From Methanosaeta sp. PtaU1.Bin112 (lineage in GTDB: Archaea; Halobacteriota; Methanosarcinia; Methanotrichales; Methanotrichaceae), in contig MVRL01000178.1 of assembly GCA_002067705.1 (NCBI GenBank), forward strand, positions 1 through 34,290: a stretch of DNA of 34,290 nucleotides, written 5' to 3'. Made by a program: the position numbers and the translations under genes. The notes under the pieces are model-generated. The model saw only the letters and a program-made list of their open reading frames with translations, was not told the origin of the DNA and did no database searches. Positions 1-7,853 of the stretch are shown piece by piece. Position 1 is the first letter of the stretch. Each line of letters begins with the position of its first letter.

Positions 1-48
1 AACCAAGCCTGGCAGATCTTCCTGATCACCTGGGCCGATTATCTCTGA
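1..48 (+). CDS. C-terminal tail of a gene cut by the window edge (unknown)
   Basis: Frame 1 is open from the first base to a TGA at 46-48 and reads NQAWQIFLITWADYL before the stop. The residue mix (Trp, Phe, Leu, Asp) looks protein-like. Only 15 codons are visible, so neither reality nor function can be established. The following 198 bases up to the end of the DUF166 gene show no gene in either strand. Confidence 0.3.
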   Translation, partial: NQAWQIFLITWADYL

Positions 49-246
49 TGCGATTCAGATTCTCGTCAGAGCGGGGTATGTAGTCCAAAAAAGATCCGAG
101 CAGGAAGGTGGATAGGTCGCTACATCCTCCTTTATCGGAGTGCTTTCATGGTAAGAGAATCTGCCTCTCAGGGTTAATAGCTCACGGGGCAGATCTCAAA
201 GCGGATTTGTTTTCCTGGGCAAGACGATAAGGCAATTGAGGGCTGA

Positions 247-1032
247 TCAATCCTGCCTCTTCGCCCTCTTGAAGGCGTCCTCCACCGCATCGCGGATGAT
301 GTAGCCGCCCTTGTGCAGCACGGTGTCGCCCAGCTCCGTATCCCTCTCCATCGATCCTGTACAGGGATAAGCATGATGCGCCTCGGATATCCTCTCCCGG
401 ATGTCAGGCTGATCAGGCTCCAGGCCGAGAAGGCGCTTGGCCACAAACCAGGTGGAGCCGCAGGGCGCGCTGCGCAGCACATTGGCCGCCAGGATATGAT
501 CCTTCCCCGCCCGGCTGCTCTGCACCGTCACATCGATCAATGGGTCGCCAATGCCCGCTTCGGTCAGAAATGCATAGATGTTCGGCTTGGCAGGATCAGG
601 ACGAAGAGCGCAGAAAGGCTTGGCAAATGCCGCCTCCATGCCCAGCTCCGCTGCCTTCTCCTCCAGCTGCTTTCTCTGGCCCAGGGGCAGCTCCCGCGGC
701 GACTCAGACCCGCCCACAATGCCCTTCACTCCTGCCTCCTTGAGTTTGGGAAGAAGGCCGAAGAGGATGTCGGGATGAACATTGATGACCAGGGCGATGT
801 CCGCCTCAGGAATGTTCTGAGGGAGGAGCGGCTCGACATCATCTATGAAGTCCCCTAGAGAGGCAGGGTCTGGCATCTCTATCAGGGAGACGATATTCTC
901 GGCATATCCCGGCCGGACGTTGCGGCACTGGGAGCAGGCATCGGCACAGGAGATGCAGAAACCCGAATAGTTGATGAGGTTGCCCACCACCCTCTCGCCA
1001 AATTCGCCATTGTAGAATACTATCAGTTTCAA
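247..1032 (-). CDS. DUF166 family protein with N-terminal four-cysteine cluster
   Basis: 261 aa, matching the archaeal DUF166 family, which is sometimes labelled thymidylate synthase-like in databases; I do not know an established reaction. Visible features: an N-terminal alpha/beta start (MKLIVFYNGEFGERVVGNL); a cysteine cluster C26-X2-C29-X3-C33-X2-C36 that could bind Fe-S or zinc; a conserved APCGSTWFVAKRL segment and an AYPCTGSM segment near the C-terminus, giving two further cysteines. The start is TTG at 1032 with a GGTGA-type ribosome site about 8 nt upstream. A TATA-like stretch lies near 1043-1055 on this strand. The gene stands alone, after the terminator of the next minus-strand gene. 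A genuine ThyA-type enzyme sits at 8963-9628, so the thymidylate synthase label should be doubted here. Confidence 0.85.
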   Translation of the reverse strand: MKLIVFYNGEFGERVVGNLINYSGFCISCADACSQCRNVRPGYAENIVSLIEMPDPASLGDFIDDVEPLLPQNIPEADIALVINVHPDILFGLLPKLKEAGVKGIVGGSESPRELPLGQRKQLEEKAAELGMEAAFAKPFCALRPDPAKPNIYAFLTEAGIGDPLIDVTVQSSRAGKDHILAANVLRSAPCGSTWFVAKRLLGLEPDQPDIRERISEAHHAYPCTGSMERDTELGDTVLHKGGYIIRDAVEDAFKRAKRQD

Positions 1033-1201
1033 GCTCTATTCACCCCATCAATAAAAGCACCATTTCTATTTCCAGCAATGCAGCCAACATTTCTTGCTGC
1101 TATTATCTGGATATCAAGGTATTTAGAACTGAACGTTTCTGCAAAGATACCATTGCGTACAGCTGGCAGTTCAATTCACACATTCCGGCATAAGTGCAGG
1201 G

Positions 1202-1216
1202 AAAAAAATAAAATGG
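1202..1216 (-). terminator. T-rich terminator after the bactofilin-like gene
   Basis: Read on the minus strand, the bases just after the stop at 1228 run into an almost pure T tract (TTTTATTTTTTT). This is the usual form of an archaeal intrinsic terminator, and it lies between two minus-strand genes. Confidence 0.5.
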
Positions 1217-1227
1217 ATATGATGCTT

Positions 1228-2229
1228 TCAAGCAGCCTTCGCCCAGCCGGTCATCCTTCGAGCTGCATAGAGAATGGCCGAAAAACCCAGACTCATGGAG
1301 ACCAGTGAGACCAGACCACCCACAAAGGGCAGGAGCGAGAGCACATTGAGGATCACAAACCCGATTATGAAGTAGACCAGGTCTCCCTGATTGATCCGGG
1401 CCCTCTCTCCAATCCATTTGCCAAGGCTGAAGGAGATGAAGGTTCCACTGAGCATGATGGCGGCAAAGAACAGCAGAGCTGCAATCACTGCGATTGGCAG
1501 GCCCACCACGGTTACCGCCACCAGCAGCAGGGCGATAAATGTGGCAATGATCATCACAAAGCCCAGCAGGGTCTTGAGAAGAGTTGAGCTTCTCACCTCG
1601 CCGTCCACTGCCTGCATTATGCCCGGCATGCTCCTGACCAGGAGCAGCCCCAGGATGAAGTAGCCCAGCATGGACAGAAGGCTGAAGATGTTAAAGCCAT
1701 CCTCATAATCCTTCTTCTTGGGAGAAGAATCCTCTGCCTTATAGAATCTGACCAGTCCAGCCGATCCGGTATTATTGAACTGGTTGGCATGCACCGTGAT
1801 GGTGCCGTTGATGCTGCCGGCATTCACCACCTGGCCGCCGCCGATGAGCGCATCTCTTCCGATGCTCTTTCCGGGAAGGATATTCACCTGGCCTCCCGCT
1901 GCCACCAGATTGGTGCCCACGTCTGCTCCCAGGTTGACGTTTCCGCCTGCTGCCACCACCTTTCCGCCCACATCGGCATTGACATATACCTGCCCGCCTG
2001 CGGCGATGACATCTCCCTTCACCGGGGCGTTGACATTAACTGTGCCGGCTGCGACTATTGCCGAATCTACCGGAGCATTGATGCTCACCATATTTCCTGC
2101 GGCTATAATATCATCGGCCACAGCCGAGTCGATGGAGACCGTGTCTCCGGAAAAAGCCTGCAATGCCTGCCCGGCAGAGCAGAACAATGCAAGAACGATC
2201 AAAGCGATTATTAGTTCAGCAAACCTCAT
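1228..2229 (-). CDS. Membrane-anchored bactofilin-like / polymer-forming protein
   Basis: 333 aa from ATG at 2229. I chose this start because GGTGA lies 5 nt upstream; a TTG at 2241 would place four residues before it. An N-terminal signal or anchor segment (MRFAELIIALIVLALFCSAGQA) is followed by about 120 residues of short beta-helix-like repeats with a recurring VIAAGG/VAAGG core (for example DVIAAGGQVYVNADVGGKVVAAGG), as in bactofilin/polymer-forming domains. The second half holds several hydrophobic helices, including one block of roughly 35 apolar residues. The layout suggests an external or lumenal beta-solenoid attached to a multi-pass membrane domain, perhaps an envelope scaffold. The role is inferred from fold only. 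It is transcribed divergently from the 2408 gene. Confidence 0.8.
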   Translation of the reverse strand: MRFAELIIALIVLALFCSAGQALQAFSGDTVSIDSAVADDIIAAGNMVSINAPVDSAIVAAGTVNVNAPVKGDVIAAGGQVYVNADVGGKVVAAGGNVNLGADVGTNLVAAGGQVNILPGKSIGRDALIGGGQVVNAGSINGTITVHANQFNNTGSAGLVRFYKAEDSSPKKKDYEDGFNIFSLLSMLGYFILGLLLVRSMPGIMQAVDGEVRSSTLLKTLLGFVMIIATFIALLLVAVTVVGLPIAVIAALLFFAAIMLSGTFISFSLGKWIGERARINQGDLVYFIIGFVILNVLSLLPFVGGLVSLVSMSLGFSAILYAARRMTGWAKAA

Positions 2230-2407
2230 CCCATTCACCAAAATATTATTGCTTCTTCTCCAATAAATAACCCATGTATGCGCAGCAGGATGATTTTTTT
2301 GTCCGGATATTCAGGTTTGCTATTTTTGCCATTCATTTCCCTCAAGAAAAGATTTATCATATTATGATCGAAAAAGGAAAAAGAGCAATTTTTAGGAGAG
2401 GCATGGT

Positions 2408-2986
2408 TTGAAGATAGCAGTGGACATTGACGGGGTTCTGGCGGATCAGGTAAGTGCGGTTTTGCAGGAAATCGAAAAGGATTATGGAAGGAAATACTCC
2501 AAGAGCGAGATCAATTGTGCCCACTGGAGCTCTGATGGAATTGAGATCTGGACGGAGATTTCCAGGCTTCTGGCCGACCCTGAATATGTCCTGAGAGTAC
2601 CTCTGATCGAAGGCTCGCAAAAGGCCATAAAGCAGCTGTGCAAGCAGGATGTAATCGTGGTGACGGCCAGAAGGCCAAACACCGAAGAGGCGACGAGAAG
2701 ATGGCTCAGAGAGCATTTTCCCTGTCTTACCCAATACTATCATGCCAGGACCGGCACCAAGCACAACATTCCATCCGATGTGCTGATCGACGACCTGGAT
2801 ATGAACATCGTGGAATTTGTGAGGAGCGACCCGGACAGACGGGGGATTCTTTTTCAGCATCCCTGGAGCCTGAATGGAACGGATATCGGAGACTATGGCG
2901 ATCAGGTGTACTACTGTTCGCAATGGCAGAGCATAATGAAAGCCATTGATGATATTGCAGGCGATCAACTTGAAAAAGCTGCCTGA
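2408..2986 (+). CDS. HAD-superfamily 5'-nucleotidase, deoxy (NT5C-type)
   Basis: 192 aa. The N-terminal motif AVDIDGVLADQV is the HAD nucleophile DxDGxxAD of the deoxyribonucleotidase (NT5C) group; VIVVTARRP supplies the second motif and SDVLIDDLDMNI the C-terminal acidic motif. Such enzymes remove phosphate from (deoxy)nucleoside 5'-monophosphates; the exact substrate cannot be read here. Start is TTG at 2408, with AGGAGAG at 2394-2400 seven bases upstream; the ATG at 2403 reads straight into a stop. Its 3' end overlaps the start of the U32 gene, so the two are probably co-transcribed and translationally coupled. Confidence 0.85.
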   Translation: MKIAVDIDGVLADQVSAVLQEIEKDYGRKYSKSEINCAHWSSDGIEIWTEISRLLADPEYVLRVPLIEGSQKAIKQLCKQDVIVVTARRPNTEEATRRWLREHFPCLTQYYHARTGTKHNIPSDVLIDDLDMNIVEFVRSDPDRRGILFQHPWSLNGTDIGDYGDQVYYCSQWQSIMKAIDDIAGDQLEKAA

Positions 2987-5531
2987 GCTGCTCGCCCCTG
3001 CCGGATCGCCTGAAGCTCTGGCGGCAGCCATCGCCGCAGGAGCCGATGCCGTTTACCTGAGCGGTAAGAGATTTGGTGCCAGAAAGTTCGCAGCCAACTT
3101 TGATGAAGCAGCCCTGGCCAGGGCCATCGACTACGCCCACCTGAGAGAGGTACGGGTCTATGTGACTGTCAACACCCTCATCAGAGAAAACGAGCTTTGT
3201 GATGTCGCGGAATATCTTCTCAAGCTCTATCTAATGGGAGCAGACGCTGTACTCCTGCAGGACCTGGGAGCATCTCTCCTCGCGAGCCAAATAGTGCCTG
3301 AGCTTGAGAAGCACGCCTCCACTCAGATGACTATTCACAACCGACAGGGCGTAGCCTGGGCAGCCGACCACGGATTCAAGAGAGCTGTACTGGCTAGGGA
3401 GGTGGGCCTGGACGAGATAAAGGAGATGGACAGAGAGATGAGACAAGGGCCGAAAGACGAGATCAAGCGACCTGCAGTCGGCCTGGAGGTTTTTGTGCAT
3501 GGCGCACTCTGCTACTCTTATTCCGGGCAGTGCCTACTCTCCTCGGCCATCGGCGGACGGAGCGGCAACCGGGGAATGTGCGCTCAGCCCTGCAGAAAGC
3601 CCTACGTGCTTCTCAGAGGAGAAAAGGACCGATACGGCCGCCCGGCCTGCCTGGCAGCTGTGCCGCAAAAGGAAAGATATCTCATCTCCACCCGCGACCT
3701 TTGCCTCTACAGACATCTGGACAGGATCATCCGCGCGCCCATACAGTCACTGAAAATTGAAGGGAGGATGAAGTCTGCAGAGTACGTGGCCATAGTAACC
3801 AGCATCTACAAGAGAGCCCTGCTGGCTGCTGCTAGAGGCCAATGGTCGCCCTCCCCCCAAGATGAACGAGAGCTGGCTCTGTCCTTCAACCGAGACTTCA
3901 CCGAAGGCTACCTGCTGGGTGCCAAAGATGTCATGGGCAGGGAGATGTCGGACAACCGGGGGGTTCTCATCGGCAGCGTGGCCTCCTTCGACACCCAGAG
4001 AAGCGAAGCTGCCATCAGGCTCACAGGGCCGCTCTGCCCAGAGAAAGGCGATGGCCTGGTCATTCAATCACCCGGCCAGGAGACAGGCCTGGTAGTGCAG
4101 AGAGCAATGCAAAAAGACGGCCTGGTGAGACTGATTACGCCGGAGAGAGTGCGCCCGGGGGCAAAAGTCTACCTGACGGGCAGCAGCGCTCTGGCCAAAA
4201 AGGCGCAGGAGATCATCGCCTCTGCCAGAACGCAGATCCCACTGGATCTGACACTTGCCTGGCAGGATGAAAACCCTCTGCTCCAGGCGGCTCTGCCCGA
4301 TGGAAGCACAGTTCAGGTCAAAGCCTCCTTCAAGATGGAAAAGGCTAAAAGTCGGCCCACATCCCGAGAGCAGATCGAATCGCAGATGCGAAAGACCGGC
4401 CAGACGCCCTTCCTCGTCCGCAAGATTACCATGGACTACGCCGGAGACCTATTCGCCCCCCTGAGCGCCTTGAACCAGATGCGACGCGACCTGCTGGAAA
4501 AGGCGCAGGATGCACTCATCGAGAGGAGACGCCCCCCAAAGGAGATGGCGGACCGGGCTCGAAATAGATTGAAGGAGATCCTCGATGAGATGGTGCAGTC
4601 TGCTTCTGCCGACTCAGGCGCTTCTGCGGGCCGGGTGCCTTCTCTGGCGGTTTATGCCGACAGCCTGGAGACGGTGAAGGGAGCCGTGGAGGGCGGATGC
4701 CATCGGCTTTACTTTGAGCCCATTTTAGGGCAGGACGGGAAAGATCGAGCCGCAAAGGCTGCGAAGTTGATAAACGAGGCAAGAGCCATCTGCGGAAGAG
4801 TGCCGCTCATCTGGAAGTGGCCCCGGATCACCCATGACCAGTTCTTCGCATTTGCCATGCCGCTGCTGACCCAGGAAGAAATCGATGCCGTTATGGTAGA
4901 GAATGTGGGCGCCATGCAGGCTGCTATGCAGGCCAGACCTGATATCCATATCCTGGGGGCCTCCGGCCTCAACGTCTGCAACCATCTGGCTGCGCAGGCG
5001 CTTGCTCCTCCCTTGGAGCTTATCACCCTCTCCCCAGAGCTCTCTTATCGGCAGCTTTCCGGCACCGTGGCCGCGGCGCGCCGCTGTTCAAACCCGGCAA
5101 AGATGGAGCTGATGGTGCAGGGCAGCCAGGAGGTTACGGTGTCGCGAGACTGCATGCCGCTGCCAGCCAGAGCAGAATATGATCCCGGGGAATTCTGGGG
5201 ACTGCAAGACATGAGACGGATCTTTCCCCTCCGTCTGGACGATGATAAGAGGACGCACATCTTTAACTCCACCGAGACCTGCCTGCTGGACCAGATGCCT
5301 GAGATCTTCGCCATCGGCCTAGACGGCGTGGCCCTGGATGCACGAGGGCGGACGGAAGAGTATGCCCGGGAAATGACGGAGATCTACCGAAGAGCCATAG
5401 ACCTGACAGAGATAGGGAGCCCAGCTCTCCGCAGGGATTTGGAGAGCCTGAAAGAGTCCATCAGACCTCTGGCCCTGGGCGGCATAACCCACGGCCACTT
5501 CCAGAAAGGGCTGAAGGACGAGATATCTTAG
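2949..5531 (+). CDS. Long U32 family protein (probable RNA hydroxylase, annotated as peptidase U32)
   Basis: 860 aa from ATG 2949; TTG at 2970 (MKKLPELLAPAG) is an equally plausible start because family members begin near ELLAPAGSPEAL. The U32 signature EVFVHGALCYSYSGQCLLS is present, with cysteines 188, 195, 211 and 215 (C-X6-C-X15-C-X3-C) followed by QPCRKPY. Characterised relatives TrhP and RlhA act in hydroxylation of tRNA U34 and 23S rRNA, and these cysteines are thought to hold an Fe-S cluster. A DUF3656-like middle part (about 390-520) and a second barrel-like half beginning near SLAVYADSLETVKGAVEGG follow. Peptidase activity is not supported by any classical protease motif. It overlaps the upstream nucleotidase gene by about 38 bp (or 17 bp with the TTG start). 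Confidence 0.85.
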   Translation: MILQAINLKKLPELLAPAGSPEALAAAIAAGADAVYLSGKRFGARKFAANFDEAALARAIDYAHLREVRVYVTVNTLIRENELCDVAEYLLKLYLMGADAVLLQDLGASLLASQIVPELEKHASTQMTIHNRQGVAWAADHGFKRAVLAREVGLDEIKEMDREMRQGPKDEIKRPAVGLEVFVHGALCYSYSGQCLLSSAIGGRSGNRGMCAQPCRKPYVLLRGEKDRYGRPACLAAVPQKERYLISTRDLCLYRHLDRIIRAPIQSLKIEGRMKSAEYVAIVTSIYKRALLAAARGQWSPSPQDERELALSFNRDFTEGYLLGAKDVMGREMSDNRGVLIGSVASFDTQRSEAAIRLTGPLCPEKGDGLVIQSPGQETGLVVQRAMQKDGLVRLITPERVRPGAKVYLTGSSALAKKAQEIIASARTQIPLDLTLAWQDENPLLQAALPDGSTVQVKASFKMEKAKSRPTSREQIESQMRKTGQTPFLVRKITMDYAGDLFAPLSALNQMRRDLLEKAQDALIERRRPPKEMADRARNRLKEILDEMVQSASADSGASAGRVPSLAVYADSLETVKGAVEGGCHRLYFEPILGQDGKDRAAKAAKLINEARAICGRVPLIWKWPRITHDQFFAFAMPLLTQEEIDAVMVENVGAMQAAMQARPDIHILGASGLNVCNHLAAQALAPPLELITLSPELSYRQLSGTVAAARRCSNPAKMELMVQGSQEVTVSRDCMPLPARAEYDPGEFWGLQDMRRIFPLRLDDDKRTHIFNSTETCLLDQMPEIFAIGLDGVALDARGRTEEYAREMTEIYRRAIDLTEIGSPALRRDLESLKESIRPLALGGITHGHFQKGLKDEIS

Positions 5532-5592
5532 AGCGAAGCGATCATATATTCATTTATCTGCAATTCATGTATCAGCAGCCGCTATTGAAGAC

Positions 5593-5856
5593 CTAGGCGC
5601 TCTTTCCGGATATAAACTGGCAATAGCCGTAGCTAATCGGCCCAAGCTTTGTGGTTTCGCAGGGAAACTGCGGGCAGCGGAAGCACAGATCCATACCTTT
5701 TCGAAACGCACAGGTGGCAATCTGACACATCTTGTTCTCCTGAGCAGTGCAGCCCGCCTCACCATGAGGGCACCGGCCCGAGGCCATGCGCGGGCAGGCC
5801 TGACAAGCGATGCCGCATACGCCTATTTTCATTGAAAAATCCGGATCAAGGCACAT
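5593..5856 (-). CDS. DUF3795 cysteine-rich small protein
   Basis: 87 aa. The spacing of cysteines (IGVCGIACQACPRM, then GRCPHGEAGCTA, CQIATC, CFRCPQFPC) matches the DUF3795 family, likely a metal-binding or Fe-S protein of unknown function. Start ATG 5856 is supported by GGTGG about 4 nt upstream; an internal ATG at 5832 (MKIGVCG) has no ribosome site. The start lies inside the last codons of the upstream Dabb gene (11-bp overlap), so expression is probably coupled. Its 3' end faces the end of the U32 gene 61 bp away. Confidence 0.8.
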   Translation of the reverse strand: MCLDPDFSMKIGVCGIACQACPRMASGRCPHGEAGCTAQENKMCQIATCAFRKGMDLCFRCPQFPCETTKLGPISYGYCQFISGKSA

Positions 5857-6148
5857 AATCCACCACTACTCGGCTGTCGCATACTTTTCCTACAAAGTCG
5901 GCCACCAGAAGGTGCTCAGGGTGCTTTTGATATCTGAAAAGAGCCTCTTTGCTCTCAAACAAAGAGACCAGGACCAGATCATAGGCCACGCTCGCTTCGA
6001 TAGTGTTTACTCCAACCTCGAAGGACTTTATCTCCTCAATCTGGGCAGGCAGAGCCTCCAGCTTTGCCTTCAGGGCAATGATATTCTCTGCCTTGCTGCA
6101 GCCATCTGCCAGATCCTTGAGCTTGAACATAACGATATGCTTGAGCAC
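5846..6148 (-). CDS. Dabb (stress-responsive A/B barrel) domain protein
   Basis: 100 aa. The sequence MLKHIVMFKLKD, a central VGVNT strand, then YDLVLVSLFESKEALFRYQKHPEHL and a C-terminal VVVDYV is the typical single dimeric alpha-beta barrel Dabb domain, of which many members bind small hydrophobic ligands or haem-like groups; no catalytic role can be inferred. The start is GTG at 6148. An operator-like inverted repeat (6160-6179) and a TATA box (6183-6193) lie just upstream, implying regulated transcription. It is followed with 11-bp overlap by DUF3795. Confidence 0.85.
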   Translation of the reverse strand: MLKHIVMFKLKDLADGCSKAENIIALKAKLEALPAQIEEIKSFEVGVNTIEASVAYDLVLVSLFESKEALFRYQKHPEHLLVADFVGKVCDSRVVVDYVP

Positions 6149-6159
6149 TCTTAAAACCC

Positions 6160-6179
6160 CGAATAGTCTTTCCTATTCG
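6160..6179 (-). promoter_or_regulatory. Operator-like perfect inverted repeat in the Dabb promoter
   Basis: CGAATAG (6160-6166) and CTATTCG (6173-6179) form a perfect 7-bp inverted repeat around a 6-bp spacer. On the minus strand it sits between the TATA box (6183-6193) and the expected transcription start near 6160, where a bound archaeal repressor would block initiation. The regulator is unknown. Confidence 0.5.
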
Positions 6180-6182
6180 AAG

Positions 6183-6193
6183 TTTATAATGGT
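6183..6193 (-). promoter_or_regulatory. TATA box of the Dabb-DUF3795 operon
   Basis: Minus-strand CATTATAAACT, about 40 bp before the GTG start at 6148, fits an archaeal box A with a short leader. Confidence 0.45.
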
Positions 6194-6301
6194 TTTGAAG
6201 AAGGAAGAAGGCAAAAGTCACCTAGCTTGGGAGGGAAAATGCATGGTCGACTTTCGCCAACGCTTCTTACGTCAATCGACGTATTTAAGGATTTCGTTCA
6301 A

Positions 6302-7222
6302 TTAGGACGCATACTTCCACAGTCTATCCGCTTTTGCCACCGCATACAGCTGTCCACCCCCAGAATAGATGCTTTTCAGTGGGGTATTCAAGCCCGTCGT
6401 ATCAATCTGCGTCCATGCCTCGGGTTGGCCCTCCCATCGCCATATCTGTTTCCCGTCGCCGGACAGACCATAAAGAGTCTCCTTTGTGCCATATCCGGTG
6501 CCTTTGCCGATGACATCAATTGCCCACATCTTTCCGGGACCACCAATCGGCTCCCATGTGTCACCAGATACATAACGATAGATGTCTCCATGCACAGGAT
6601 CAGTTGCATATAGGGAACTTGACCCGGCATATATTAGCTCAGCGGGGCCTCCGATCTTGTACCAGGTCCATTCACCTATGCCTTTGGGATACCTCCAGAG
6701 GCTCTTTCCGTCCGGGGCTATCTTGTAGAGAAAGCCATACATGTCATTCCAGCAATTATGGCAACCACCGGCTACAAATGTCCTGCCGGAATCTCCGATC
6801 TTTGAAAAACTACTACCTGTAAATTCATAGATATCTCCATTGGGTGCCTTGGTGGCATAGAGCTTATTTCCCCCTCCGAAGATCTTCAGGGCGGCCCCGC
6901 CCGGGATGACCTCCCAGCTATTTGGACCGTTATACCGGTAGGTCTTCGTCCCATCCAAAGACAACTTGTATAATCCCTCGCCGGTTGAAACAAAATATTT
7001 CGAGGGGCCGCTCACCTTTGTCCAGCTATTTGGGACATTATCATACCTGTACAGATCACCGGTTGATTTTTCTGTGGCAAAGAGCCTTGTTGTTCCGTCC
7101 ATTAGATTCTGGTCAACTACGACTATGCCCACCTCCTTATCCCAGAGCTTGTCCCATCTGGCTTGAGAACCGATGGACAAAAATACAAGTCCCACCAGGA
7201 AAATGGCAATTAGCCTCTTCAT
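6302..7222 (-). CDS. Secreted tectonin-like beta-propeller protein
   Basis: 306 aa. A clear signal peptide (MKRLIAIFLVGLVFLSIGSQA) precedes repeated units of about 40 residues with the pattern G-x-LY..., GDIYRY, W..I/V.GP, for example GDLYRYDNVPNSWTKVSGPS and GDIYRYVSGDTWEPIGGPG. This resembles tectonin/WD-like propellers that display carbohydrate- or surface-binding faces. A CHNC pair (GGCHNCWND) in the middle may form a disulfide. Start ATG 7222 has GGTGA 6 nt upstream; TATA-like sequences lie at about 7240-7268. No membrane anchor is visible at the C-terminus, so it is probably released or bound to the sheath. Exact ligand unknown. Confidence 0.8.
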   Translation of the reverse strand: MKRLIAIFLVGLVFLSIGSQARWDKLWDKEVGIVVVDQNLMDGTTRLFATEKSTGDLYRYDNVPNSWTKVSGPSKYFVSTGEGLYKLSLDGTKTYRYNGPNSWEVIPGGAALKIFGGGNKLYATKAPNGDIYEFTGSSFSKIGDSGRTFVAGGCHNCWNDMYGFLYKIAPDGKSLWRYPKGIGEWTWYKIGGPAELIYAGSSSLYATDPVHGDIYRYVSGDTWEPIGGPGKMWAIDVIGKGTGYGTKETLYGLSGDGKQIWRWEGQPEAWTQIDTTGLNTPLKSIYSGGGQLYAVAKADRLWKYAS

Positions 7223-7344
7223 GAAGAATCACCAGATAATAGCTTATATGTTTAATCATAATAAACGTTGCCCATCATCGCACTAATTCCGAGAAGATAT
7301 GTTAGATTTTATTGGCCAATAGCTCAATAGGAAATCTCAAGAAA

Positions 7345-7355
7345 TGATTATATAG
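7345..7355 (+). promoter_or_regulatory. TATA box of the PsiE-like gene
   Basis: The sequence ATTATATAGAA lies about 75 bp before the ATG at 7428, in an AT-rich stretch between divergent genes. An AGGAGG at about 7409-7414 is the only strong ribosome site and is somewhat far from the ATG. Confidence 0.35.
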
Positions 7356-7427
7356 AAACATGCCGCATTTTATCATCTAGTACAGACTAGCATAAAGATC
7401 CAGGATTAGGAGGCAGGACTCAGATTC

Positions 7428-7838
7428 ATGACATACATTGAGCGGTTTCAGAACGCAATAAGGACCATCCTGGCATGGACAATGACTCTCGTAACTCTTT
7501 TAATAACGATAGATGTAATCTACTCACTGGCCAAATACCTACTAACGCCTCCCTTGGACCTGCAAATCAATGAGCTTTTGAACTTTTTCGGGAGCATATT
7601 GTTGGTGCTTATAGGAGTAGAGCTTCTGGAGACATTCAAGAACTATAAACAGGATAAAACGTTCAATGTGCTGATTGCCTTGCTGGTGGCCCTGATCGCA
7701 ATATCCAGGAAAGTCATAATAATGGAGATCGAAGGGGATCCGAATGAGATGGAGCTGATCGGATTGTCTGCTCTAATAATAGCGCTATCCTTGGGATACT
7801 ATTTGGTCAATCGAAGCGGATCGATAAAAGAGAAATAA
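7428..7838 (+). CDS. PsiE-like small membrane protein
   Basis: 136 aa with four predicted membrane helices: about 14-36 (ILAWTMTLVTLLITIDVIYSL), 47-66 (LLNFFGSILLVLIGVELLET), 78-96 and 107-126. The charged segment ETFKNYKQDKTFNVLIALLVALIAISRKVIIME after the second helix matches the phosphate-starvation-inducible E (PsiE) family. The biochemical role of this family is not known; involvement in phosphate stress is only by family name. The gene stands alone and converges on the pentapeptide-repeat gene with a 15-bp gap. Confidence 0.75.
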   Translation: MTYIERFQNAIRTILAWTMTLVTLLITIDVIYSLAKYLLTPPLDLQINELLNFFGSILLVLIGVELLETFKNYKQDKTFNVLIALLVALIAISRKVIIMEIEGDPNEMELIGLSALIIALSLGYYLVNRSGSIKEK

Positions 7839-7853
7839 TATCGTCCGCTATGG

